From assembly GCA_951640165.1 (NCBI GenBank), contig OX621264.1, positions 2,299,001 through 2,363,000 on the forward strand: DNA of 64,000 nucleotides, given 5' to 3'. This document shows positions 1 to 9,789 of the stretch, piece after piece. Numbering within the stretch: the first letter of the stretch is position 1; the number at the start of each line of letters is the position of its first letter. Source of the stretch: Pseudoips prasinana (lineage: Eukaryota > Arthropoda > Insecta > Lepidoptera > Nolidae). The notes under the pieces were generated by a model that saw only the letters and a program-made list of their open reading frames with translations, ran no database searches and was not told where the DNA came from. A program made the translations under genes and the position numbers.

Positions 1-136
1 TGAGTCATGGATGTTTTCTATGTATATAAGTATTTATCTATCTATATAAGTATGTATATCGTCGCCTGGTACCCATAGTACAAGCTTTGCTTAGTTTGGG
101 GCTAGGATGATCTGTGTGACATTGTCCCCAGATATA
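1..136 (+). repeat. SINE-A copy 1, 3' body only
   Basis: This is the body and tail of the tRNA-headed SINE called SINE-A here, cut by the window edge. It matches the 3' part of the full copies at 12894 and 63104, ending in the GACATTGTCCC segment. The tRNA-like head lies outside the window. Confidence 0.85.
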
Positions 137-438
137 TATTATAATTTTATACTTTTACACTGCTGAACCGATATTAACCAAACATAGCCAAGAACCACCG
201 CAAGGAAACTGGATTTCGAATGAAAAAAAAACCGCATCGAAATCAATCCATCCACGCAGACAGACATGGAAGTTAAAGTTATAAATAAACATAAATAATA
301 TTAATCTATTGACAAAGCAATTAGTAGAAAAACAAAATCGTGATTAAAAGACGTGTATGTGTTAAAGGTTTCTCAGAAAAGGGTCATGGATGCCGTCATT
401 ATGACTTCAATGTCATGATGCCATACAAATGCGGACCT
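137..438. other. Non-coding stretch, no gene seen
   Basis: AT-rich sequence with no convincing ORF. The part around 160-270 has the look of an old dispersed repeat, but no second copy occurs in the window. Confidence 0.5.
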
Positions 439-681
439 GGGGCTCTACCGGCTAATTCACCCAACATCGATTTCTTAAATGGCGTTCAAATAAATAAAGG
501 TTAAAATTGACTTAATCAATCATTAAATGGGCTACAACGTTTACAATCGATTTCGGACCATTTATGACGTCACATGCGCTCATGGAAGCCGATTTAACGA
601 TTGATTAAGTCATTTTTAACCTTTATTTATTTCAACGCCATTTAAGAAATCGATGTTCGGCGACTTAGCCGGTAGAGCCCC
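439..681. mobile_element. Hairpin element H, copy 1
   Basis: About 243 bp, almost wholly an inverted repeat. It begins GGGGCTCTACCGGCTAA and ends with the complement (TTAGCCGGTAGAGCCCC). Arms of roughly 85-100 bp carry a CATCGATTTCTTAAATGG block. Four further near-full copies lie at 14066, 17193, 17928 and 32253. There is no coding capacity, so it is probably a non-autonomous DNA transposon of foldback type. The central spacer is inverted relative to the other copies. Confidence 0.8.
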
Positions 682-989
682 TGAATGTGTTTGACCACAG
701 ATCAATTATTAACTCTTTTATGGGTTAACTTCGGTGTTAAAAATACCTACTATAAAGAGATGTAGTGTTAAATAAAAACAAAAACGGTAGCACTCCGGGA
801 CAGCAGACAGAAGTCAAAACTTGAAGAATTACATGGTGTCAGTAACGGCAACGGTAACAGTGTCGCAAGTTCAATTGTTTTCCCCAACTCAAAAATTCCA
901 AACGCTCCTAAAGAAGTTTTCGCTTCAAAAATAATAATCAAAATAATCTGATCTCTACTGCCGGAGAAGTTGATATACCTATATTCACG
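682..989. other. Non-coding stretch, nothing recognised
   Basis: No ORF, RNA gene or repeat copy could be supported here. Confidence 0.5.
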
Positions 990-1087
990 AGAAAAAGTTG
1001 TAGAGAACTATATTTACCTAGGACAAACCATCCAAATAGGTAGGTCCAAGAAGGAGGTCAATCGTAGAATCCAACTCGGCTGGGCAC

Positions 1088-1272
1088 CGTTAAATAAATA
1101 AAATAAAAAAGGTTTTTATTCACGTAGACTTTAAAAAAGCGCTTGTAAATAGTCAGAACATGTTTGTAGTAATACAGTTATTATTACTATTTATTACTAT
1201 ACTATTACTTATTAGAGATATTTAGGTACACGGAATGTTAAAACATTTATACAATTTATTTTATAATAATAA
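1088..1272 (-). mobile_element. LINE 3'-end fragment (polyadenylation end) inside RTE copy
   Basis: A minus-strand LINE tail. The complement reads a conserved segment ending in AATAAAAACC and an A-rich end. The same tail occurs at 26040 and 31130. It splits the RTE pseudogene. Confidence 0.65.
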
Positions 1273-1274
1273 TA

Positions 1275-1348
1275 CATATCTCGGGACAATGTCACTCAAA
1301 TCATCCTAGCCCCAAACTAAGCAAAGCTTGTACTATGGGTACCAGGTA
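1275..1348 (-). repeat. SINE-A tail fragment
   Basis: The complement of the SINE-A 3' region (CCTGGTACCCATAGTACAAG through GACATTGTCCC), with no head. It lies next to the LINE tail inside the RTE remnant. Confidence 0.8.
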
Positions 1349-1835
1349 TATTTAGCTAGCTTGTACGGGAAGCTACATAATATCTTCTCGTCCCAAATAT
1401 CGCAGTGTCTCAAGTCTGTGTGTCAAAATCTTCAACCAGTGTGTGTTGCCAGTGTTGACTTACGGAACAGAGACGTGGTCACTCACCCACTATAGACTTA
1501 ATAAGATGACTCAGGGTCACCCAATAGCAATAGAGAGGACTTTGCCTGGAGTTTCTCTGCGAAATAGAATCAGAAATTTCGAAATCCGCAGGAGAAACAA
1601 AGTAACCGACATAGCCTGAAGAGTTGCCAAGCTGAAGTGACCGTGGGCGGCACATAGCTCGTAGAGCCGACGGCCGTTGGGGCAGAAAGGTATTCGAGTG
1701 GCGACCACGAACCGGAAGACCCCCTTCAAGATAGACCTAGGATCTAGTGAGGCATGCTTGAAGCCACTGGATGCAAGACCGGTAATTGTGGAGATCTTTG
1801 AGGCTTTGTGGGAAGTCTTCCAGCATGATAATCAT

Positions 1836-1966
1836 CATCATCATCAGCCGAATGACGTCCACTGCTGGACAAGTCTCCCCAAGAATGGCAAATATGCCAT
1901 AATCACCACGCTTGGCAGACGTATTGGCGATCGCAGTATGGTGCTCATAGTACTTAATATCTAATA
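1836..1966 (-). repeat. Inverted RTE 3' end and attached dispersed repeat
   Basis: Directly after the plus-strand RTE end comes the complement of the same 3' end (ATCATCATCATCAGCC, then GTCCACTGCTGGACAAG). This gives a tail-to-tail arrangement. It continues into a repeat unit (ATAATCACCACGCTTGGC) that also occurs at 3465, 15700 and 34425. Confidence 0.65.
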
Positions 1967-1976
1967 ATAATAATAA

Positions 1977-2222
1977 TATCTAGGGACAATGTCACACAGA
2001 TCAACCTAGCCCCAAACTAAGCAAAGCTTGTACTATGGGTACCAGGCGACGATATACATACTTATATAGATAGATAAATACTTAAATACATAGAAAACAT
2101 CCATGACTCAGAAACAAATATTCGTGCTCATCGCACAAATATTTGCACATACCGGGATTCAAACCCAGGACCACCAGCTTCGTAGGCAGGAGCACTACCA
2201 ACTAGGCTACGGTGACCGTCAT
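1977..2222 (-). repeat. SINE-A, near-full copy
   Basis: A minus-strand copy with a tRNA-like head. Reading the complement, box A is TAGCCTAGTTGG and box B is GGTTTGAATCCC (changed from GGTTCGAATCCC), followed by the standard body. This is a Pol III tRNA-derived SINE and not a functional tRNA, because no cloverleaf 3' half is present. Confidence 0.85.
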
Positions 2223-2225
2223 ACG

Positions 2226-2395
2226 TCATGATGAGGTATTACTTTTGCCGCTATAACAGCAAATACTAAAAAGCAAAATAAAATAAATATTTAAGCTCCT
2301 TTACAACAAACGTAAATTTTTTGCTCGTTTTTATAGATACGGAACCCTTCGTGCGCTAGTCCGACTTACACTTAGCCGGTTTTATTTGAAGTCGG
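2226..2395 (+). repeat. Dispersed repeat alpha, 3' part
   Basis: This shares TTGCCGCTATAACAGCAAAT and the end ACGGAACCCTTCGTGCG with the copies at 19205-19490 and 62282-62665. It is non-coding and probably non-autonomous. Confidence 0.65.
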
Positions 2396-2855
2396 TTAGA
2401 AAGAAGAACACTATGGGCCAATAGGTAAATGGTAAATTAAATAAAAGAACAATAGCCAAGTTATTATATTAACTCATAACAATACCTTTTGTCTAAAGAA
2501 ATAAGGTGCGCTCAAATTACGTTCGACACGCGTAAACTAGAATGGATGTACCCGTACGATGTTTACCTGCGCGTGCGCAGTTTTTGTTTAGACTACCTCA
2601 TTGGTTTAGCGGATGAGTCATGCGTGTTCCAACATCCTGGATCAATCTAAAAGCAACACGTATCAGGCACTTTTAAAAAAGGCTATCGCTAAGTCCTTTC
2701 ATAGAAACTTCTTATTTTTGGACATGATATTCTAGTTAGCCTAAGATGGCTTCGATGCTTTATTGGATAATATCATATATCATTATCATGTGAGCCAAAT
2801 TACGTCCACTGCTGGGCAAAAGCCTCCCTAAAGAATGGGTGATCACACTAATATT
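2396..2855. other. Non-coding stretch
   Basis: No gene seen. At 2785-2850 there is a short piece resembling the reversed RTE 3' end (CCACTGCTGGGCAAAAGCC). Confidence 0.45.
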
Positions 2856-2975
2856 ATAAAGGCGAAAGTTCGTGAGTGTCTGAGTGTGTATGTTTGTTAC
2901 TTCTTCACGTCTTAGCGGCTGCACAGATTGTATTAAAAATTGGTATGGAGTTAGCTGACACCCTGGATTAACACA
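2856..2975 (+). repeat. Dispersed repeat delta
   Basis: A copy of the GGCGAAAGTTCGTGAGTG unit, with TATGGAGTTAGCTGA further in. Related copies lie at 41081-41190 (+) and 53220-53362 (-). Confidence 0.6.
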
Positions 2976-2984
2976 TAGGCTCTA

Positions 2985-3438
2985 CAATATGTAACGTAAT
3001 TAACGCACACCCTCAAACACCCCAATTAGAATATTATGTTGTTATCAAAATACATACACTGAATTTTTTATTTAACATGTATATGCATTGTTATTTACTA
3101 AATTAGTTTCTTGGAATAAAGTTTATTTTTCTTTATTTTGTATTGAATGATGGAATTTGTATGAATACAGATAAACTGCGACTTAAAAAGTCTTATTACT
3201 TTGACTTACGGTCCTTTTCAATTTGTTTTGACTGTACAGAGTTAATATGACAATAATTTCCGTAGTTTTAAAAATGATATAAATCGATTCAGTAAACGAT
3301 TCCGTTAAAAATAATTTCCGTAGTTTTAATTATTTTGAAATAAAAAATAAACTATATTAAAAATTATATAAATCGATTCAGTTAACGATTCTGAATAAAC
3401 TATTTTCAGGGTGTGTGTTAATTAAGATATATGTTGTA
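2985..3438. mobile_element. TIR element T, copy 1
   Basis: About 450 bp bounded by imperfect inverted repeats. The left end is close to ACAATATGTAACGTAATTAA and the right end is the complement of a related sequence (TTAATTAAG..ATGTTGTA). A second copy lies at 61207-61591. This copy holds an internal duplication of AATAATTTCCGTAGTTTTAA at about 3252 and 3311. There is no ORF. It is probably a TA-flanked non-autonomous DNA transposon. Confidence 0.65.
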
Positions 3439-3464
3439 TAATTAATAAAGTTTAACACGGGGCA

Positions 3465-3540
3465 CTGATACTATGCCATAATCGCCACGCTTGGCAGACG
3501 GGTTGGCAATCGCAGTTTGGTGGTCATAGATCCCGCGTCA
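3465..3540 (+). repeat. Dispersed repeat gamma fragment
   Basis: ATAATCGCCACGCTTGGCAG unit, also at about 1897, 15735 and 34436. Confidence 0.55.
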
Positions 3541-3876
3541 TAGGGCATAACTTTGCTATTCGAACCACGACTGCACGTGTAGCGTAGCTGTTAAGGCAAC
3601 TTCGTCTCGACATTTATTTATTTAAACTTTATGCACGTATGTATAAGAACAAAGGCGGACTTAATGCCTAAAGCATTTTCTCCCAGTCAACCTTAAGCCC
3701 GGCGCCACTATCGGTGGGCGCCGGTGCGGCTCCATACAGCTCGGGAGCCTTACGGTGGCTTCGGGCGGCTTCCGGCGCCTGAGAGTTTCCTCAGCAGTCG
3801 GCCTAAGCACATCTAAGGACGCCGTAGCTGTTTTTGTGTAGCCACAGAATAGTTCGGGCGGCAGAAACATCGCAGA

Positions 3877-4539
3877 TAGGGTTACCATATGACAGGCGTT
3901 AGCCGCATTTGACAGGCATTTTAAGGTTTAGACAGGCGAGCGGCCGGCATTGGTCTGAGACAGGCATTTTCGCAGGCTCTCGTCAACGCCCAGGGGAGTA
4001 AAGAAAGAAATCGGCTGACAATTGAATCAGTAAAACTGTAGCTTGTGAAGATTTTTACGTTTGTACCTATATTATAAAAGAAAAAAAGTACATAAAAAAA
4101 TTATGTCCTTGAAAAATATCAGTAACTTATTACCTACAGCGTTTTGCTTCAGACAGGCATTTTTCTGAAAATTCAGGCCTTTTAGGTACCATAGACAGGC
4201 ATACCTCTATTTACACATCGACGGTGAACTGTTAATATCTTGTAACTACGTTAAATAAAACACGCGATATTGAACTTTAAAGTAACTGATCCCAATGAAA
4301 ACTCTGTGACCACAAATTCACTTAAAGATGAGACTTAACTACCCACCAAATAAAGTTTTCATTTGCGAGCGGTTCACAACACTGTTTGGATACAAAATGT
4401 ATCGAACTGTTTTGTGAATACATGCTACGCGTAACAATCAAAAATAAACTGTGTCGCTTTTATTTAAAGTTGATTTTCGTTTGTGTTGGTTTTAGTAGTT
4501 AATAGATATTGAAACTTCACCGTCGATGTGGTAACCCTA
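3877..4539. mobile_element. Non-autonomous hAT-like element
   Basis: It is flanked by a perfect 8-bp direct repeat ATCGCAGA (3869-3876 and 4540-4547), the hAT target-site length. It ends in TAGGGTTACCA at the left and TGGTAACCCTA at the right. The 663-bp interior has no transposase. The motif GACAGGC occurs six times, four near the left end and two centrally, perhaps as transposase-binding repeats. Removing it rejoins the host element K as seen at about 33890. Confidence 0.85.
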
Positions 4540-4623
4540 ATCGCAGAGCAGTCGTAACGTTACGTGAAAACAGTTGTGCGTGTGTATTTGTAACGGTGGA
4601 TTGGGACGAGTTCTCATTGTGTG

Positions 4624-4930
4624 AGACGGTCACCGTAGCCTAGTTGGTAGTGCTCCTGCCTACGAAGCTGGTGGTCCTGGGTTCGAATCCCGGTAAGTGC
4701 ATACATACTTATATAGATAGATAAATACTTACATCCATAGGAAACATCCATGACTCAGAAACAAATATTCGTGCTCATCACACAAATATTTGTTTCTGAG
4801 TCATGGATGTTTCCTATGTATATAAGTATTTATCTATCTATATAAGTATGTATATCGTCGCCTGGTACCCATAGTACAAGCTTTGCTTAGTTTGGGGCTA
4901 GGATGATCTGTGTGACATTGTCCCTAGATA
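4624..4930 (+). repeat. SINE-A, rearranged copy with internal inverted duplication
   Basis: A normal tRNA-like head (box A TAGCCTAGTTGG, box B GGTTCGAATCCC) is followed not by the usual body but by the body's reverse complement (about 4702-4785). The body then follows in the normal sense to GACATTGTCCC. The two arms can fold into a long hairpin. It lies inside element K. Confidence 0.85.
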
Positions 4931-5239
4931 TAATTATGTTCATCTTGCTGAATAAGAAGAGAATCTTGGAGCCTTAAGACATAGAATATTTTCGGCCGAG
5001 GCAGCCTGCAGTTGCCCAACGCAGGTCTCAGACGCCCGAAGCCCCCGAAGCCGCCGTAAGGCGCCTGGGCTAAATCGGGCCGCACCGATGCCCACCGATA
5101 ATGGGCGAAGGGCCTAAGGTGGTGCTGAGATAACTAGATAGGTGCATGGGGTACAAATGATGTCTTCCCGGCCGAATTTCGGCCACGGCGGCCATTCTCA
5201 ATGGAGATTAGCCAATTGCGCAGGACATATTATAGTGCA

Positions 5240-5531
5240 CAAGTGTGTGCGCAAACACAGGGGCACTTTCTATTCCATCACTCTCATGATGCGATGGGAC
5301 GACTAGCGACACGACCGGAAATAGATCAGGCACAGGACCGACGGCTTTACGTGCTCTCCGAGGCACGGGGGTGTAATACTGCCAACTTCCAGACTTCGGG
5401 CTGGCTGATACTGAGAAATTTATTTTTACGGAAAAATCCCACAATCACTTTTTGGCCCGACCCGGGATTTGAACCCAGGACCTCATTTTCTGCGGTTGAA
5501 CATGCTACCGCTAGACCAGGCAGTCAAGGTA
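5240..5531 (-). repeat. SINE-C copy 1
   Basis: A minus-strand tRNA-headed SINE. The complement gives box A TGGTCTAGCGGTAGC and box B GGGTTCAAATCCC, then the body with GGCCAAAAAGTGATTGTGGG and GTGCCTGA..CGTGTCGC. It matches 23252-23575. A reading frame across it on the plus strand is not a gene. Confidence 0.8.
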
Positions 5532-5621
5532 CAAATATTGTAGAACGAAATTAAGATTTGGTACGATTGAAGAAGAAAAATTAAAATGTGATCAACAGTA
5601 TCATTCAAACCGCATATCTAA

Positions 5622-5623
<2 letters not shown>

Positions 5624-5657
<34 letters not shown>
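5624..5657. repeat. (TA)n microsatellite
   Basis: Uninterrupted TA dinucleotides for about 34 bp. Confidence 0.95.
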
Positions 5658-5661
<4 letters not shown>

Positions 5662-5929
5662 CTAGAAATAATTATGTAAACTTAACTATATTACTACAAA
5701 CATGTTCTGACTATTTACAAGCTGTTTATTAAAGTCTAAGTTCAAAGTTTTTTATTGGTAAAAAGCATTTTACAGGTCTATTTAGCGTAGGGTATGAGTG
5801 CCTTAGTGTAATTACTTAATGATCGATCAACAGTCGATCACAACAACGATGTCAATAAAATAATATTCAATAAAATAATAAGTTATACAGATGTCAAAAA
5901 AGATAAAAAAATAATCAATATAAATTAAA

Positions 5930-6130
5930 TCTTTAGTTTAAGAAACTCGTCAAAGGAATAAAACGACTGTTCGATTAACCAGGATTTCAGCTTATACTTA
6001 AAACTCTTAAAAGTCGGTGTGTCCAATACCTTAGCTGGTAGTCTGTTGTAATCTATGTGAATAAAAACCTTTTTTACGTTATTTAGATGATGGTTTGGGC
6101 ATTTAGAAAGGATGATTGAAAGAAGATTGA
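5930..6130 (-). pseudogene. LINE RT ORF, C-terminal fragment
   Basis: The minus-strand reading frame ends with the YNxLP...FK..LK.WL...FYS.DEFL pattern. This pattern is characteristic of the extreme C-terminus of Jockey/CR1-group LINE ORF2 proteins. Nothing of the RT domain remains. Confidence 0.7.
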
Positions 6131-6360
6131 CATAAGAAGTATACCTGGCCTGTGTGAATGGTACAACCGGAAGGGGAAGATCTCGTAGAACAATCTCTGA
6201 CAAAATCGGAGACATTCTCAAGAAAGGCCAGGTCAGAAGTACCCTAAACCGGTGAGCATGTATGAAGAATATAATGACAGTAAACGAGGCGAAAGAAAGA
6301 TCGTGACAAATGGAAATCCGTTGTCTCTGGTAACCCCTCTGGGAAACAGGCGTGAGTCTA
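6131..6360 (+). pseudogene. RTE-like LINE C-terminal tail
   Basis: Translation gives [25 protein letters not shown] and NRxACMKN pieces broken by stop codons, then a piece related to PSGKQA. The same tail occurs at 15050, 16128 and (minus) 32085/33227. It is a dead fragment. Confidence 0.7.
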
Positions 6361-6394
6361 TGAGAATGAGATTATATGATAACTTTGGGTGATG

Positions 6395-6515
6395 TCAGCC
6401 TCTTAAGAAAGGAATAAGCTCGCTTCTTGAAGGTTGCCACGTCATACCGGATCGGAAATACCTTCGCAGTTAATTGATTCCATAGAGAGGTTGGGCGCGG
6501 TAAAAAGTATGGACG
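6395..6515 (-). pseudogene. Short LINE C-terminal fragment
   Basis: The minus strand encodes a [20 protein letters not shown] segment followed by [10 protein letters not shown]. This resembles the C-terminal WNxLP..VFP...F+..+ block of non-LTR reverse transcriptase ORFs. Confidence 0.55.
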
Positions 6516-6607
6516 GCATATGTATGACACATACATCTTCAATGTCCAGTTGAGCAGTGAAATCTTCCTATGCGCAAATAAAACGCCATCTTGCTAGAAA
6601 TGTTTTT

Positions 6608-6861
6608 GGAACGAAGTTCCTTATCGCGCGTTGTGAAAGGGGGCTAGACGGAAAAAAAACTTACGAAAAGTTGTCACGACACTTTTTGCAGCTGTGCGGC
6701 GTGCGCATGTTTATCTGTCTGTCTCTCTCTCTCTTATAGAAAGCAAGCCAGATATTTTCATTTCTATTTCGCATTGAACAGTGTGGTGTCGCGACGATTA
6801 TTTTTGTTGAGTGTATACAGGTTTTTTGTACATAACAAATAATAAGAAATAACTTCGTTCC
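6608..6861. mobile_element. Possible MITE with GGAACGAAGTT ends
   Basis: The left end GGAACGAAGTTCCTTAT is mirrored by ATAAGAAATAACTTCGTTCC at the right, about 254 bp apart. No second copy occurs in the window and no target duplication was identified. Confidence 0.4.
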
Positions 6862-6960
6862 ATCCGGGTGTCCCTTAACACCTCTCAAGTTTTTTTTTTC
6901 GGTCTGGCAACTGAACTAGCGATTTCAGGCGGCAAGGACCGACCGGACGTTCACACTACC

Positions 6961-7340
6961 AGAACAAAGGCCTTTGCGTCTGTTATAGACGATTTACGGC
7001 GCATTGTCTGAGAGACATTTTTTTTGGTGGCTAAACAAACCGATGCGAGAGCGACATAGCCTGCCGCAGGCCTGACAAGAGAAGTTTGCAGTGGTTGGTG
7101 CCGAGCCGCTTTCATGTCGCTTCTGTCTCTTATCAGCAAGTACTCCGAACCAGGCTTCGTCACAGATCTGACGACCCTCCACTACACGTTTGCGCCATTG
7201 AACTCTATTTTCAGCGAGCTTTTCCCAGCTACAGTGGTCAATTTTAAAAGCGGCCATATCCCGCTTGGTGCAGTCTTTAAAGCGAAGCAGAGGTCTACCG
7301 ACATTGCGCTTCGCATTAGCTACCGCACCCAACACAGACA
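6961..7340 (-). pseudogene. LINE C-terminal fragment with CxxC..HxxxxC finger
   Basis: The minus-strand frame contains GRPLLRFKDCTKRDM, then a W-rich stretch, and ends in CQACGRLCRSRIGLFSHQKK followed by C. This arrangement is found at the C-terminus of many animal non-LTR retrotransposon ORFs (GRPP.RF.D..KRD...C..C.R...SRIGL.SH...C). It lacks RT motifs, so it is a 5'-truncated remnant. Confidence 0.7.
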
Positions 7341-7755
7341 AAGCTGTCACGCAATAACTAAATAGCCCTAACCGTAAATCATCAATCAAGATAAATACGA
7401 TCTTATTACGGTTACAGAGAGTAGCAATTAGCATGAAAAATTTCACTCCATTAAGACCATTTGGCATACGCGCGGGAGAGGCCGTCAGTGAAAATAAACG
7501 CTGATAAGCGAAAATAAATTATCGGTGGTTTGATTGAAATTTAAATGATTACATAAATATCGGCCAAGTGAGAGTCGGATTCGTAAACGAAGGGTTCCGT
7601 CCGGTACAAGACTTAACAGCGAATTTTAAGGTCGATCAAATAATAACCTCGAAATTAATCACGTTTCTTGTGTGGGCTCATTTTATTTTATTGTTGTTTT
7701 TTAAAGATAATGCCCGATTAATCCCTGTGTTGCAGGGTATTTACAAACATATAAT
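7341..7755. other. Non-coding stretch
   Basis: No gene supported. About 7558-7606 is the complement of the end of repeat alpha (GGCCAAGTGAGAGTCGGA). Confidence 0.45.
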
Positions 7756-7756
7756 A

Positions 7757-7998
7757 GTAGCCTAGTTGGTAGTGCTCCTGCCTACGAAGCTGATGGTCCT
7801 GGGTTCGAATCCCGGTAAGTGCAAATATTTGTGTGATGAGCACGAATATTTGTTTCTGAGTCATGGGTATTTTCTATGTATATAAGTATTTATCTATCTA
7901 AATAAGTATGTATATCGCCTGGTACCCATAGTACAAGCTATGCTTAGTTTGGGGCTAGGATGATCTGTGTGACATTGTCCCTAGATATTATTATTATT
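7757..7998 (+). repeat. SINE-A, 5'-trimmed copy
   Basis: Starts at box A (TAGCCTAGTTGG), lacking the first bases of the head. Box B GGTTCGAATCCC and the body are present, and it ends in a short TTA repeat. Confidence 0.9.
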
Positions 7999-8190
7999 GT
8001 CACGGTTGGTAAATGCTTGCCTTTCACACCGCAGGTTATGGGTTCGATTCCCACCCAGTCATATATATGTGTGCATGAACATGTCTGTTTGTCCTAAGTC
8101 TAGGTGAAATTATATATATAAGTATGTATGTATTTACAACAGAAATGTAGTAGGTATATGTAGTATATCAGCTATCTGGTTACCATATTA
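7999..8190 (+). repeat. SINE-B, head and body
   Basis: A second tRNA-headed SINE. Box B-like GGTTCGATTCCC at about 8041 is followed by the conserved GCATGAACATGTCTGTTTGT and a body ending CTATCTGGTTACCATA. It is cut at its TA by MITE-1, and the normal SINE-B tail does not resume afterwards. Confidence 0.8.
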
Positions 8191-8325
8191 CAGACGCCAG
8201 CAGATCTAGCTACCCCAATCTGTCAAATTTATTTTATCGATTTTCAACTCTATCACAAAAGCATAACTTTCACTTTTAATTGGAGAAATTTGACAGATTG
8301 GGGAAGATTGATGTTCTGGCGTCTG
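8191..8325. mobile_element. MITE-1 copy a
   Basis: About 135 bp with inverted ends CAGACGCCAGC..GCTACCCCAATCTG and its complement. A left-hand TA is present, but the right flank is GC. There is no ORF. It belongs to a five-copy family in this window (also 9131, 12724, 17603, 33635). Confidence 0.85.
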
Positions 8326-9130
8326 GCAAAATCAGCGTGATATTATGTTAAACACCTTGCAACCAATATCTGGAGTAGTTTATAATACGGATCTTGTAGC
8401 AACAAGGAACAACTTCCGTGCGTTTAAGCGCTTTTGCCATACCTACTATTGGAATCTAATATTAGGACCCTTAAATTGATCCGCGGTGCTTTTGCAGCTG
8501 GCTTCTCTAGTTGCAAATCTCTCATTTTATGAGGCTATAGCTTTTTTACATAATTCTGTCTCCCGCTTTGCTCTGGATGAAAGTGGAACTATTCATTTTC
8601 TAACTTCTCCTTTTTTCTCCTGCTGATTAAATTCGTCCAAGACAGTTAAAGCAATTCCACGGGACATGCCTGAGCTTCAACGCTCAGTGTCATTCCATTG
8701 TGTGCCACTGTTGATCCTGGCTTACAGGAGTTGCAGTGGTGGGTAAAAGGGAGGGACTAGTCCCGATTAAAAAAAAGTTTAACATTTTTACCCATCCCAA
8801 AAAAGTGCATAACGCCGCTAAAGAAGTTACCACCTCAAAAAATCTTTACTGACGGACGATTCAAGTGCTGTATACAACTCTGTCTACACATTTGGGTTAA
8901 ACTAATGACGCAAGACGTACGCAAACATACTTACAAAAACAAAGACGGAAGAACACTCATAAAAATATATAGATTTCCAACACATGTTTCAGAAATACCG
9001 TGAAATTGGCTATTAAATATAATAGCAAGTTTGGTCAAACAAAAACAGACCTTAACGCTTTGTCAATATGGACACAATAATGTATTGTATAACTTAGTTT
9101 CTTACGTACATAAGTTACACAACTTACGTC
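8326..9130. other. Non-coding stretch, nothing recognised
   Basis: About 800 bp with no convincing ORF, RNA or repeat partner in the window. Confidence 0.5.
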
Positions 9131-9258
9131 CAGACGCCAGCACATCCAGCTACATCAATCTGTCAAATTTATTTTATACATTTTCAACTTTTTCTCAAAA
9201 GCATAAGGTTCACTTGCAATTGGGGAAATTTTAAAGAAGCTTGATGTGCTGGCGTTTG
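9131..9258. mobile_element. MITE-1 copy b
   Basis: CAGACGCCAGCACATCCAGC at the left, with complementary GATGTGCTGGCG at the right. More diverged internally than the others. It is inserted at the edge of a LINE C-terminal fragment rather than in SINE-B. Confidence 0.8.
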
Positions 9259-9480
9259 GGAGGTTGTTCCACAGCTTAGCCGTGCGTATGATGAAAGAGG
9301 AAGCAAAGCGCTTCGTACGGCATAATGGGATGTCAACAACATAGCGGTGGAGAGCCTCCCGACGCCTTGTAGTCCGATGCAAAAAGGCAGACAAGAAGCA
9401 GGAGGTATAAGTTCATGGAAGTCTTAAGGTCCCCATGAAACATCTTGTAGAAAACCGATAAGCTTGCAACCTGACGCCGA
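9259..9480 (-). pseudogene. LINE C-terminal fragment
   Basis: The minus strand encodes HRTTRRREALHRYVV, then PLCRTKRFASSFIIRTAKLW and NNLP. This is the usual end of a LINE ORF2. The same family occurs at 39160-39490, where VFPGxY-like sequence is also absent. MITE-1 copy b abuts it. Confidence 0.65.
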
Positions 9481-9789
9481 TGATCCAAGTTTTGCAGCTA
9501 TTTAGGGTTCCGTAGCCAAATGGCAGAAAACGGAACCCTTATAGATTTGTCATGTCTGCCTGTCCGTCCGTATGTGACAGCCACTTTTTTCCGAAACTAT
9601 AAGAACTGAACTTGACACTTGGTAAGTAGATGTATTATCTGTGAACCTCATTAAAATTTTCACAGAAAAATACAAAAATAAAACCAATAAATTTTGGTGG
9701 TTCCCCATACTTAGACACGAATATAATTTTTTTTTTTCATTAAACTCGTACATGTGGTGTGTCTATGGATAGGTCTTCAAAAATGAAAT

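Larger units (their letters stand above)
990..1835 (+). pseudogene. RTE-type LINE fragment, C-terminal part of RT ORF, interrupted
   Basis: The sequence parallels the RTE copy at 37406-39114 from its GQTIQ / RRIQLGWA region to the 3' end with ATCAT/ATGAT repeats. It is broken by stops and frameshifts and interrupted at about 1087-1365 by a LINE 3' end and a SINE-A fragment. It is a dead, heavily 5'-truncated copy. Reading frames on either strand here are not genes. Confidence 0.8.
3691..5119. mobile_element. GC-rich inverted-repeat element K, copy 1, carrying two insertions
   Basis: The ends are about 100-bp GC-rich inverted repeats. The left begins CCTTAAGCCCGGCGCC and the right is the complement of CCTTAGGCCCTTCGCCC. 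The inner part matches 33786-34030 only after two insertions are removed: a hAT-like element (3877-4539) and a SINE-A (4624-4930). No ORF. The GC content stands out from the AT-rich surroundings. It is a non-autonomous element of unknown superfamily. Confidence 0.7.
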
